32,132 nucleotides of DNA from Ignavibacteriales bacterium (GTDB taxonomy: Bacteria; Bacteroidota; Ignavibacteria; Ignavibacteriales; SURF-24). Position 1 is the first letter of the stretch, and each line of letters begins with the position of its first letter. The DNA is taken from the NCBI GenBank assembly GCA_003599415.1, contig QZKB01000049.1, forward strand, positions 1-32,132. The letters are read 5' to 3'. This document shows, in pieces, positions 1-6,850 of the stretch. Under the pieces are notes generated by a model. The model saw only the letters and a program-made list of their open reading frames with translations. It was not told the DNA's origin and did not search any database. The position numbers and the translations under genes were made by a program.

Positions 1-31
1 AAGCTCACTTTGTAAAACATAGGTAATAAAA

Positions 32-199
32 TTACTCATCATATTTGACGGGGTGAATATTTGCACCGGTAGAAGAACTGGCTTTTATTAATTGATATTT
101 TATAACTCTTGTTTCAATATTATTTTCTAGTGTCCTTAGAAATATAATTACATTAGTAGCAAAATTGAATAACCTTACAGACAACTCATTATCTTCCAT
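32..199 (-). pseudogene. Truncated S23-type four-helix-bundle gene
   Basis: This 55-codon open frame (ATG at 199, stop at 32) reads like the first half of an S23/four-helix-bundle protein. It has an N-terminal helix with the pattern RLFNFATNVIIFLRTL, then RVIKYQLIKASSSTGAN, which matches the conserved second-helix signature (xQLxRSxxSxGAN) of the family. Just after the GAN motif, where family members continue for about 70 more residues, the sequence changes to unrelated residues and stops. It is therefore probably a remnant broken by replacement or deletion. It lies directly downstream of wlbA, separated from it by a heptamer repeat tract. Four intact relatives occur within the next 11 kb. 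It may still be expressed as a short peptide, but I see no sign of that. Confidence 0.6.
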
Positions 200-202
200 G
201 TA

Positions 203-243
203 TCTTTATACTTTATACTTTTTACTTTATACTTTTTACTTGT
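203..243. repeat. Heptanucleotide repeat tract (CTTTATA/CTTTTTA)
   Basis: About five consecutive 7-bp units alternate between CTTTATA and CTTTTTA, then decay into CTTGTCT. The tract fills the spacer between the wlbA stop codon and the start of the truncated four-helix-bundle gene. It is one of several 7-bp repeat families in the window. Confidence 0.75.
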
Positions 244-246
244 CTC

Positions 247-1254
247 CTACTTCTGCATATTCTTTTTTACAAACTCCTGGTAATATCCCGCGTTGGTCTG
301 GATTGGTGCTGCTCTCAATTTTGAAACCAGATCGATAGAAGGTCTGGCATCCTTAATTCCGAATCCCCTCCCTGCCAAAGTTTCCTCGTAAACTTTAGTA
401 TGGAGATCGGTAAAGCCTTCGCTGAACTGTACTTCATTATCATCAACAAAGATTGCTCTGAAAGTGGTTTTCTTATTTTCTATTGCAACGGGCGGCAGGT
501 CATTTCTATCAATCGATAAGAACCATTCAACATCAGCATTCTCCAATTCAAGAGTACCAGACATTTTATTATACTCATTTATAATCACTCTATAATCAAC
601 AACTTTTCCGAATAGCCAGATAAGCAGATCGAAGAAGTGAACACCAATATTCGTAGCTATTCCTCCGGACTTCTCCTTTATCCCCTTCCATGAGAAGTGG
701 TACCATAAACCGCGTGAGGTTATATAAGTAAGACGAACGCGATGCCTGTTTGAATTTTTAATTGTGAATTTTGAATTCTGAATTGGTAAAGTAAAACCAG
801 GTTCGTTCAATTTCTTCTTTAAAGCGATCAATTCGGGATGAACGCGAAGCTGAAGAATAGTACGTACTTTACATCCGTATTCTTCTTCAAGATTTTCAAG
901 CATATCAAGGTTCCAGGGATTAAGCACAAGCGGCTTTTCACAAATAGCGCACGCACCAACTCTTAATGCCAGTCTTATATGTGCATCATGTAGATGATTC
1001 GGAGTACAGATACTAACAAGATCAACACGCTCTTCATCAGGACCTCTTCTTAATTTTTCGAGGTGCCTGTCGAAACGTTCAACTTCAGTAAAGAAGCTTG
1101 CATCAGGGAAATACCGATCAAGTATTCCAACTGAATCATTAGGATCTACCGCAGCAACAAGCCTGTTGCCGGTATCTTTAATTGCCTGAAGGTGTCTTGG
1201 GGCTATATAACCCGCAGCACCAATCAATGCAAAGTTTTTTGATTTTTTATCCAT
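247..1254 (-). CDS. wlbA: UDP-N-acetyl-2-amino-2-deoxyglucuronate dehydrogenase (WlbA/WbpB type)
   Basis: A Gfo/Idh/MocA-type NAD-dependent oxidoreductase of 335 aa. It should oxidise the 3-OH of UDP-GlcNAcA, the second step towards diacetamido-uronic acids of O-antigen or other surface glycans. The N-terminus has the variant Rossmann motif GAAGYIAPRH, then the CEKP motif with Lys107, the LTYITSRG stretch and ATNIGVHFFDLL, and near the end FTDLHTKVYEETLAGRGFGI. All are typical of WlbA/WbpB rather than of generic oxidoreductases. Residues about 153-169 are extra compared with the family and correspond to an in-frame heptamer tract. A wbpA-type gene lies about 3.3 kb away on the same strand. 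The aminotransferase and acetyltransferase that would complete the route are not in the window. Confidence 0.88.
   Translation of the reverse strand: MDKKSKNFALIGAAGYIAPRHLQAIKDTGNRLVAAVDPNDSVGILDRYFPDASFFTEVERFDRHLEKLRRGPDEERVDLVSICTPNHLHDAHIRLALRVGACAICEKPLVLNPWNLDMLENLEEEYGCKVRTILQLRVHPELIALKKKLNEPGFTLPIQNSKFTIKNSNRHRVRLTYITSRGLWYHFSWKGIKEKSGGIATNIGVHFFDLLIWLFGKVVDYRVIINEYNKMSGTLELENADVEWFLSIDRNDLPPVAIENKKTTFRAIFVDDNEVQFSEGFTDLHTKVYEETLAGRGFGIKDARPSIDLVSKLRAAPIQTNAGYYQEFVKKNMQK
748..798 (-). repeat. In-frame heptamer tract inside wlbA
   Basis: On the coding strand, units such as ATTCAGA, ATTCAAA and ATTCACA follow in strict 7-bp register from about 786 to 751. They encode about 17 residues (PIQNSKFTIKNSN and flanks) between ALKKKL and the conserved LTYITSRG. 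From memory of WlbA/WbpB sequences this loop is shorter. The units match the TCAMAAY repeats of the spacers at 4335-4512 and 6350-6412. Confidence 0.7.
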
Positions 1255-1362
1255 TTATTTTTCCCACTCTCTTCGTGCAACTTTATGTTTTGACTTAGTG
1301 ATTCGCCGCAGACGAATTGTGTAACTGTTTTCAGCTTCACAACGCATCTCATAGTGCCTCAT

Positions 1363-1411
1363 TACTCCATACTGCATACTGATTACTACCTACTGCAAAC
1401 TGCCAACTGTC
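1363..1411. repeat. Heptanucleotide repeat tract (TACTGCA family)
   Basis: Seven units in exact 7-bp register: TACTCCA, TACTGCA and so on to AACTGTC. It lies in the 460-bp gene-poor spacer 1255-1714, where I see no convincing gene. The rest of that spacer holds a diverged longer repeat at 1556-1647. Related tracts occur at 2391-2425 and 2851-2881. Confidence 0.7.
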
Positions 1412-1555
1412 ATCCACTTCGAGAAACCAGTAAAGAGTACAGAGTAGTGAGTAAGGAACTGAACTTTCAATTCAATAACAAAACTTCTCTGGTTTATCTA
1501 TCATTGAAGAAAGCATTCTCGCCACTTCATCATTTTAATACCCGCTGTTTCCACC

Positions 1556-1647
1556 ATTCCAAAGCAATTTGTTTACCTGCCGTTTCCGCCCCCGGAATTC
1601 CCAAATCAAGAAATACTGTGGTTAACCGATCCTTTGGAATATTGGAA
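1556..1647. repeat. Dispersed repeat of about 95 bp, copy A
   Basis: This stretch and 2208-2305 align over their whole length. Both begin with ATTCCAAA, contain GAATTCC in the middle, share AAATAC followed by CAAT/TAAC-CGA-CCTTTG, and end in TTGGAA or TGGAA. The two copies flank the four-helix-bundle gene 1715-2140 in direct orientation. The minus strand of copy A is open for 68 codons, but I do not regard that as a gene. Confidence 0.5.
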
Positions 1648-1714
1648 ACACCTATCAAACTGAACCTTTGGAATATCACCTCAGCCAGAGGCTGATAAAT
1701 TCGGCGATGGGGAA

Positions 1715-2140
1715 TCAAACAAATGAATTTTCCCAATTGCCTATCTTTTGTTTTTCCTGTAAAGATCTTATAAGATTTAATAACTCATTCTCAACCTTAT
1801 AATGCAACTCATCAAATCTTTCAAATTGTTCCTCTGTTATTGCATAAACTTCTTTAAACGATATCATTCCTGTTAACAATTCTCCGCAGGAGCCTAACGA
1901 GATATTCAAAAAGTTAAGGTATTCTTTTAAATTTTTCCTGCAATATCCTTCACTCATATTTCTTAAAATGCTATTGGCTGCATCTAAAATATTTGCTCTT
2001 GATTTATTAAGTCTGTATGGTAAACTATCAGTAATTTCATAGACAAGTTTATAAAGGGTTAATGCATCTTGCCATACTCTAAGCTTAACAAAACCTCTGT
2101 TAATATTTTTTCTCTTCAGTTCCATCATTCCATAGCGCAA
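1715..2140 (-). CDS. Four-helix-bundle protein (S23/IVP family)
   Basis: A 141-aa protein of the S23 ribosomal intervening-sequence / four-helix-bundle family. The opening FVKLRVWQDALTLYKLVYEIT is the usual first helix (F..L.vW..A..L...vY). ILRNMSEGYCRKNLKEYLNFLNISLGSCGELL matches the helix 2-3 signature (SI..NiaEG..r.s..ey..fl.ia.GS..El). The first proteins of this family were found encoded inside 23S rRNA intervening sequences; free-standing copies are common and their role is not settled. The Avd protein of diversity-generating retroelements has the same fold, but no reverse transcriptase is present here. The start is uncertain: ATG at 2140, 2128 or 2125, all without a strong ribosome binding site. 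The gene is flanked by the two copies of a dispersed repeat of about 95 bp. Confidence 0.85.
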   Translation of the reverse strand: MRYGMMELKRKNINRGFVKLRVWQDALTLYKLVYEITDSLPYRLNKSRANILDAANSILRNMSEGYCRKNLKEYLNFLNISLGSCGELLTGMISFKEVYAITEEQFERFDELHYKVENELLNLIRSLQEKQKIGNWENSFV

Positions 2141-2207
2141 TGTTTAATTGTCTCTTCCATCATTCCAAATATTCTGCATTCATCCTATTTCCTACGCCGA
2201 GGGAGGA

Positions 2208-2305
2208 ATTCCAAAACACAGCATTTTTATCCCGCTTCCTCCGCTTATTGCAGAATTCCAGTTTCAGTAAATACATATGCCAATCGAACCTTTGCAATAA
2301 TGGAA
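2208..2305. repeat. Dispersed repeat of about 95 bp, copy B
   Basis: Diverged partner of 1556-1647 in the same orientation, located on the 5' side of the four-helix-bundle gene. The shared blocks are ATTCCAAA, CCGCTT/CCGTTT, GAATTCC, AAATAC and CGAACCTTTG/CGATCCTTTG. The pair may mark the ends of an inserted cassette or may simply be members of a dispersed repeat family. Confidence 0.5.
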
Positions 2306-2390
2306 GTCCTATGCATACTGATCATTTGTAATAACAGGTATTGCATTACCTCTAAATCACAACTGAATGACCATTTAATGACTACAAATG

Positions 2391-2425
2391 ACTGATGATT
2401 GCCCACTGATGACTGCCATCTGCCT
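2391..2425. repeat. Heptanucleotide repeat tract (ACTGATG/ACTGCCA)
   Basis: Five units in exact register: ACTGATG, ATTGCCC, ACTGATG, ACTGCCA, TCTGCCT. It lies between the two four-helix-bundle genes. Confidence 0.65.
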
Positions 2426-2470
2426 TCAATCGTCAGCCTGCAATTAACAGTTAGCAAAGAGTAGATCCGA

Positions 2471-2833
2471 TTAACAATATTTTCCGGGATTATTCATCAT
2501 ATCTCCCAGTAATCTGCCAATTTCTTCAGATTGTTTCAGAAAAAGATCATACTTGGTTTTTGGAATATAACCGCAAGCTAATGCAAACTCCAGCCATACT
2601 TGTGTCTCGCTATTTTCCATATCTGCATCAGAAACCTTTGATAAGAAATGCGCTCTATAGATTCTTTTGCGATAACACTCACCAATATTTGCACAGACAG
2701 ATCTAGATGATCTTCGGATTTGGTCGGTTAGTGAATATTGTTCCAGTTTTGGAAAATTCTTCGACTCTTCAAATATTTCCATCGCAAGTTCAAAAGCATA
2801 TTTATACACAATCAAATCCTTAAAACTTCCCAT
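2471..2833 (-). CDS. Four-helix-bundle protein (S23/IVP family)
   Basis: A 120-aa S23-family protein. The first helix is FKDLIVYKYAFELAMEIFEESKNFP, followed by the typical EQYSLTDQIRRSSRSVCANIGECYRKR and by FLSKVSDADMENSETQVWLEFALACGYI, the third-helix pattern of the subgroup with E(T/S)xxWL(E/D). Length and motif order are normal and complete. A plausible ribosome binding site (GGAG) precedes the ATG. It lies between heptamer tracts at 2391-2425 and 2851-2881 and next to another member of the same family, but the two are clearly different subtypes. They are therefore not a recent tandem duplication. Confidence 0.88.
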   Translation of the reverse strand: MGSFKDLIVYKYAFELAMEIFEESKNFPKLEQYSLTDQIRRSSRSVCANIGECYRKRIYRAHFLSKVSDADMENSETQVWLEFALACGYIPKTKYDLFLKQSEEIGRLLGDMMNNPGKYC

Positions 2834-2850
2834 CTCATTTCTCCAATCTT

Positions 2851-2881
2851 ACTGCCAACTGCCAACCGATGACTGAAGACT
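2851..2881. repeat. Heptanucleotide repeat tract (ACTGCCA)
   Basis: Four units in exact register: ACTGCCA twice, ACCGATG, ACTGAAG. It fills most of the 57-bp spacer between the 235-aa gene and the four-helix-bundle gene. Confidence 0.65.
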
Positions 2882-2890
2882 ACTCCCTCC

Positions 2891-3598
2891 TCACGCTGGT
2901 ATTGTAACTTCCGTCTTCACCGTTTCAGTCGTTCCGGATGCTTCCGCAGTTCCGGGCTGAGCCGAGGAACGTCCCTTCGGCAATGGTTTAAACTGTACAA
3001 GTATCTCGGGATTTTTAGCAAATGCAGCTTTAACAAAATTTCTTGTTCGCATTAAATGATCTCTAAGGTTATGCATTGCTTTATCCCTTTCAATTGTAGC
3101 GGAAGCCTGCAGCTTCTTTGCACTCTCCTGTGAAGTATCTGCGGCAATAAGGTTAGCGTAATAAAGACTTAAGTTCGTCAGGTCTTCCTGAAGCAAACCG
3201 TTTGCAAGCAGGTCCTCATCATGTTCAAGGATAATACCGGTAAAGTATTCTCCCCAGCTTGTAAGTCTTCCAACCGTGTTGGGTTGTTTATCACCCACCC
3301 TGAATTTTTTAAGAACAGCATCGTTCCTGCCGTAAGCAGATTTTGCGGCATTCTGTATCCTTGTAATTAAACCAAGCAGGTTGTTGAATGCAGCATTCTG
3401 CGCAGCAGTCCTTTCGATAGCAAGTTTAACCGCTTTAAGCTGAACACCGTTTTTAAGTTTCACTTCGTTGTAAGCATTTACTAATGCATCTTCCTTTGCC
3501 TTGGTAAAACCTTTCTGAGTTAAAGTCTCACTGTTTTCCTTAACCCTGTCAATAACAGCCGAAGCATCAGCTAATTCGTAATCAACATTCTTAGACAT
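2891..3598 (-). CDS. Hypothetical helical protein, 235 aa
   Basis: I do not recognise this protein. It starts MSKNVDYELADASAVIDRVKEN and is predominantly alpha-helical and rich in Ala, Lys, Leu and Asn. It has no signal peptide, no membrane segment and only a low-complexity tail after about residue 205 (PGTAEASGTTETVKTEVTIPA). The middle contains a run of short helices (AAQNAAFNNLLGLITRIQNAA) and a possible helical hairpin around ATIERDKAMHNLRDHL. The start is well supported by the strong ribosome binding site GGAGG six bases before the ATG, unusual in this window and a hint of good expression. The upstream region 3600-3970 is gene-free and holds hairpins and short repeats. A cytoplasmic structural or binding role would be speculation. 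Confidence 0.75.
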   Translation of the reverse strand: MSKNVDYELADASAVIDRVKENSETLTQKGFTKAKEDALVNAYNEVKLKNGVQLKAVKLAIERTAAQNAAFNNLLGLITRIQNAAKSAYGRNDAVLKKFRVGDKQPNTVGRLTSWGEYFTGIILEHDEDLLANGLLQEDLTNLSLYYANLIAADTSQESAKKLQASATIERDKAMHNLRDHLMRTRNFVKAAFAKNPEILVQFKPLPKGRSSAQPGTAEASGTTETVKTEVTIPA

Positions 3599-3655
3599 AG
3601 TACCTCCGTAATGGTTTTAGAATTATTTAATTATTCGACTTTTCGCTTTCTCCGC

Positions 3656-3786
3656 TCATATCGAGCGTAGTCGAGATATCGAGCGAATTTACCAGCTTTA
3701 GTTGACCTGTCAACCGAAGGCTGGTTTATCAGCCGAAGGACTTGTGCTGATCTATGTCGAAGCGTATCCCGAGCGAAGTCGAGGGA
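3656..3786. repeat. Hairpin cluster with CGAGCGTAGTCGAG-type elements
   Basis: This spacer carries several palindromic units. TCGAGCGTAGTCGAGA lies near 3660. A nested hairpin has CCAGC (3692-3696) pairing with GCTGG (3720-3724) around GTTGAC/GTCAAC (3701-3714). A second hairpin pairs ATCAGC (3728-3733) with GCTGAT (3746-3751), and the element CCCGAGCGAAGTCGAGGGA lies at 3768-3786. The same 19-mer with one change occurs inside fcl (8640-8658), and a looser copy lies at 14824-14843. The stretch 3600-3970 has no convincing gene; a small AAC/CAA-rich run lies near 3861. Confidence 0.6.
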
Positions 3787-3974
3787 AACTCTAAAACGCA
3801 TCCACACCGATAATCAATAACTTAGAATCCGGTAAGGAGGATAATTTTTTCAAAGAGCAGAACAACAATAACAGCAACAACAGACTTTGAGAAAAATCCG
3901 GTAAAAGGATTCACTCCGCATTTATCTTAATATTGCGTTAATCCGTATTTAGATATAAAATAGGGGGAAAACTC

Positions 3975-4215
3975 ATTTAAACCATAAAATGAGTAACTTA
4001 AACCTTAGGGCGACTCCCTTAAACCCCGGTAAAAGTCCCTTAAACCTTAATCAGAAAAATTTAAAATTCAGCGTAAACCATCAGTAAAATTACCCGAACC
4101 ATTCAAACCTCTGTACAAACCATTTGAATCTTTACATAAATTGTTTAAACACACATCCAAATCATTTAAAGATCTGTCCAGGTTATTTATACTTTTATCC
4201 AGGTTATCCAACTCT
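3975..4215. repeat. 21-bp tandem repeat array spanning a coding/non-coding boundary
   Basis: The hexamer TAAACC or a close variant recurs at 3978, 3999, 4020, 4041, 4062 (TAAAAT), 4104 and onward at exact 21-bp spacing. A second copy in each unit is offset by 12 bp (4074, 4095, 4116, 4137, 4158, 4179, 4200). On the minus strand each unit encodes one heptad with Leu at two positions. The array forms the 3' half of the 82-aa gene and continues for about four units beyond its stop codon at 4068. Confidence 0.7.
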
Positions 4216-4316
4216 TTATCTGTATGATTGAAATACATGCACAAACAGTTTAAATTTTCTTTCACATCCTTTAAACAAAGGCATATATTTTCAAGCTGTT
4301 TATTGCATTCACTCAA
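4068..4316 (-). CDS. Small heptad-repeat coiled-coil protein, 82 aa
   Basis: A small acidic, Asn/Leu/Asp-rich protein. From about residue 35 it repeats heptads such as ELDNLDK, SINNLDR, SLNDLDV and CLNNLCK, a pattern expected to form a coiled coil. The N-terminal 30 residues contain several cysteines (SECNKQLENICLC, LNCLC). The start codon appears to be TTG at 4316, supported by GGGGTG five to six bases upstream; no ATG is available nearby. The repeat continues past the stop with in-frame stop codons every few units, so the protein may be a truncated form of a longer repeat protein. It might also be a chance reading of a 21-bp DNA repeat. No function can be assigned. Confidence 0.45.
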   Translation of the reverse strand: MSECNKQLENICLCLKDVKENLNCLCMYFNHTDKELDNLDKSINNLDRSLNDLDVCLNNLCKDSNGLYRGLNGSGNFTDGLR

Positions 4317-4334
4317 AATTTCACCCCAAAGTTC

Positions 4335-4512
4335 CAGTTAATTATGAATTGTGAATTCTTAATTATGAATTAAAAACAATTTCAGATGACTAGAAATATT
4401 TTGGAATATCATCATCCGTAAAATCAAAATTCACAATTCAGAACTAAATTCAAAATTCAATTCACAATCCACAACTCAATTCAAAATTCACAATTCAAAA
4501 TTTACAATTACC
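4335..4512. repeat. Heptamer-derived AT-rich tract (TCAMAAY family)
   Basis: The spacer downstream of wbpA is made largely of AATTCACAATTCAAAATTC-like sequence that resolves into 7-bp units TCA(A/C)AA(T/C), with interruptions. The left part is in the opposite orientation (AATTGTGAATTC), so the two arms could pair. Confidence 0.7.
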
Positions 4513-4514
4513 TT

Positions 4515-5867
4515 TTATGCTTTAAACACATTGTCCGCATTAACCCCGTTTCTTTCAAATGCGTTTCTTGTATCAATTACTATCTTTGAATTCTCTGCAA
4601 TGAATTTATAATCATATGCGGTATGATCTGTGCTAAGCACAACAAGATCATACTTTGCAAGATTTTCTTTCGTAAGTTCTACCGAAGCAAGATCATAATT
4701 ATATTTTCTCATCTTCCAGAGTTTAGGTACATAAGGATCGTTATAATCAATCTCCGCGCCTTTCTCTGCAAATATCTCAATTAATTTTAATGTAGGCGAT
4801 TCGCGCATATCATCAATATCTTTTTTATATGATGCGCCAAGTATAAGCACTTTAGAACCATTGAGTGATTTTTTAAACTTGTTCAGCACTTCCATAGATT
4901 TTTCAACTACGTAATAAGGCTGCATAGTATTTATCTCGCCTGCAAGCTCAATAAACTTTGTGCTTATATCATACTCGTGAGCTTTCCATGTTAAGTAGAA
5001 AGGATCAATAGGAATACAGTGCCCGCCTAAACCGGGACCGGGATAAAAAGCATGGAAACCGAATGGTTTTGTTTTAGCCGCTTCAATTACTTCCCACACA
5101 TCAATATCCATCCTGTCCAACACCATTTTCATTTCATTAACAAGGGCAATGTTTACAGAGCGGTAAATATTTTCAAGCAGCTTTGTTGCTTCTGCCGCTC
5201 TTGTTGAACTTACCGGTACAGTCTTTACTATTATTTTATCATATAAAGCTTTTGCAATTTCCAGGCACTTTGGAGTTACACCGCCTACAACTTTTGGTAT
5301 TGTCGAAGTATTAAAATCCGGATTGTTGGGATCTTCCCTTTCGGGTGAAAACGCGAGATAAAAATCTTCTCCCACTTTAAATTTTGAATTATGAGTGTTG
5401 AGGGCTGAATTTGATTCTGGACTCTGGATTTGTTCAAACATCGGCAGCAGTATTTCATCCGTGGTGCCGGGATAGGTAGAAGATTCAAGAACAACAAGCT
5501 GATCTTTCCTTAAATACTGTGCAATAACTTTACCTGAGTTTACAATATAACTTACATCCGGTTCACGATGTTCATCCAAAGGAGTTGGTACGCAGATTAT
5601 AATCGCATCAGCTTCAGGCAATCGCGTGAAATCATCAGTTGCAGAAAAAAACATTTTATCAACCGCATCCTTGATTCTTCCTGCATTAATATGTTTTATA
5701 TAAGACTGACCCCTATTAAGGAAAACCGGTTTCTTAGGATCATTATCGAAACCAATTACTTTAAACTTCTTGTTAGCAAATTCAAGAGCCAGTGGAAGGC
5801 CTACATAGCCCAGACCAATAATGCCGATAACGGCGGAGTTGTTGTTAATTTTTTCAAGTAAAGACAT
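4515..5867 (-). CDS. wbpA: UDP-N-acetylglucosamine 6-dehydrogenase (WbpA type)
   Basis: A nucleotide-sugar dehydrogenase of 450 aa that should oxidise UDP-GlcNAc to UDP-GlcNAcA, the substrate of the WlbA-type enzyme nearby. It has the N-terminal Rossmann motif GIIGLGYVGLPLA (about 15-27), ICVPTPL (91-97), the LESSTYPGTT stretch, SPEREDPNNPDFN, KLLENIYRSVNIALVNE and the active-site segment GPGLGGHCIPIDPFY with nucleophile Cys284. The C-terminal UDP-binding domain has LGASYKKDIDDMRESP. The REDPNNPDF and MRESP signatures and overall similarity fit WbpA better than UDP-glucose dehydrogenase. Residues about 147-163 are extra and correspond to a heptamer tract. The ATG at 5867 has no clear ribosome binding site. 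Confidence 0.88.
   Translation of the reverse strand: MSLLEKINNNSAVIGIIGLGYVGLPLALEFANKKFKVIGFDNDPKKPVFLNRGQSYIKHINAGRIKDAVDKMFFSATDDFTRLPEADAIIICVPTPLDEHREPDVSYIVNSGKVIAQYLRKDQLVVLESSTYPGTTDEILLPMFEQIQSPESNSALNTHNSKFKVGEDFYLAFSPEREDPNNPDFNTSTIPKVVGGVTPKCLEIAKALYDKIIVKTVPVSSTRAAEATKLLENIYRSVNIALVNEMKMVLDRMDIDVWEVIEAAKTKPFGFHAFYPGPGLGGHCIPIDPFYLTWKAHEYDISTKFIELAGEINTMQPYYVVEKSMEVLNKFKKSLNGSKVLILGASYKKDIDDMRESPTLKLIEIFAEKGAEIDYNDPYVPKLWKMRKYNYDLASVELTKENLAKYDLVVLSTDHTAYDYKFIAENSKIVIDTRNAFERNGVNADNVFKA
5379..5429 (-). repeat. In-frame heptamer tract inside wbpA
   Basis: On the coding strand the units AATCCAG, AGTCCAG, AATCAAA, TTCAGCC, CTCAACA, CTCATAA and TTCAAAA follow without a break. They encode IQSPESNSALNTHNSKF between LLPMFEQ and KVGEDFYLAFSPER. 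The Pseudomonas WbpA sequence as I recall it has only a few residues here. The last units are the same as those of the spacer tracts on either side of the gene. Confidence 0.75.
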
Positions 5868-5970
5868 AGGTTAAATTATAAGTTATAAATTGTAAATTTT
5901 GAATTGTAAATTGTAGATCATTTTTATTTAGGAATAAATATATTATTATTAAATTAAAGTTGATTAATTA

Positions 5971-6339
5971 TCAGACATTATTTTTTAATTTTTCTTGTGA
6001 GGATTTTACAATCGAAGTTAATATTCTTATTAACTCATCAATTTTTTCTATTTCATTTTCAGGTTCACATTTAACTAACTGACTTACCTGCAATAATTTC
6101 AACCAATATCTGGTTTCTCTTGCTTCTTTTGAAGCGATTGATATTTTAGCAATAAAATCTTTCCTTGATTGTACAGCAAGAGCTTCTTCAACGTTGGCAC
6201 CAATACTTGTTCCGCATCTTAATAATTGCTTTGAAATAATAAATTCATTACTACTAATCAGATTTTTATAAAGTTTTATTATATCAATTGAAAATTCAAA
6301 GCTCTTTTCCTGAATTAGGTTTTTCAATTTAAATCTCAA
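5971..6339 (-). CDS. Four-helix-bundle protein (S23/IVP family)
   Basis: A 122-aa S23-family protein of the subgroup with a short N-terminus. It has KSFEFSIDIIKLYKNLISSNEFIISKQLLRCGTSIGANVEEALAVQSRKDFIAKISIASKEARETRYWLKLL. The helix-2 signature (QLLRxGTSIGANVEEA) and the third-helix pattern (FIxKxxIAxKEARExxYWLxLL) are complete. It sits between wbpA and gmd on the same strand and is bordered on both sides by TCAMAAY heptamer DNA. It is the best intact comparison for the truncated copy at 32-199, which carries the same helix-2 motif. Function unknown. Confidence 0.9.
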   Translation of the reverse strand: MRFKLKNLIQEKSFEFSIDIIKLYKNLISSNEFIISKQLLRCGTSIGANVEEALAVQSRKDFIAKISIASKEARETRYWLKLLQVSQLVKCEPENEIEKIDELIRILTSIVKSSQEKLKNNV

Positions 6340-6349
6340 ACTCTATAAT

Positions 6350-6412
6350 TCAAAACTCAAAATTCACAATTCAAAACTCACAACTCAAAATTCAAAATTC
6401 ACAATTCAAAAT
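6350..6412. repeat. Perfect-register heptamer array TCA(A/C)AA(T/C)
   Basis: Nine consecutive 7-bp units all match TCAMAAY: TCAAAAC, TCAAAAT, TCACAAT, TCAAAAC, TCACAAC, TCAAAAT, TCAAAAT, TCACAAT, TCAAAAT. Variation is confined to positions 4 and 7 of the unit. It lies directly upstream of the four-helix-bundle gene start. Confidence 0.85.
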
Positions 6413-6850
6413 TATCCCCGGATACAGCTTCGCCACGTAAGTCACATAGACCTTTACTTCGTTGGAAACAGTTGGAATATCCTTAACCCTTAACATTGAT
6501 TCCATAATAAAGAAAAATTCATTTTTTGTAAAGTACGTGACTGATTATTTTGAGATAATGATCACCCACATATCTTATTTGGAAGTGAACTATTATTTAT
6601 TTTATCCTTTCGGAGGTTCAACGGCATAAACAAGAAAAAAATAAATAGCTCTTACAGAACCAACTAATTATTCCAAACTGACCTTATATTAATATACTCT
6701 TAGAATCAGCCCTTTCGGAAAAATTTTTTATTTTTTTTCAAAAAAATTTTATTATGAAATATTATCTCTCATAACAATAAACAATTGAATGGTTTAGCCG
6801 ATCAATATTTTTATATTAAAAGAATTTTTTTTTGCTCTTACAACGAAATA
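6413..6850. other. Gene-free AT-rich spacer between gmd and the four-helix-bundle gene
   Basis: No supported gene. There is a 37-codon minus-strand frame ending in the heptamer array, which I consider chance or a remnant. An A/T-rich inverted repeat lies near 6717-6755 (AAAAATTTTTT facing AAAAAAATTTT). GTTGGAAACAGTTGGAATATCC near 6460 resembles the GGAAT/TTGGAA repeat elements of 1556-1647. Confidence 0.4.

Noticed and set aside
1530..1736. 68-aa minus-strand ORF between wlbA and the four-helix-bundle gene
   Set aside because: It overlaps the dispersed repeat copy A and the end of the four-helix-bundle gene. The equivalent frame in copy B is not conserved beyond a few residues.
6438..6550. 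37-codon minus-strand ORF (MESMLRVKDIPTV...)
   Set aside because: It ends by running into the heptamer array, has no recognised homology and no ribosome binding site; it is probably chance or an unrecognisable remnant.
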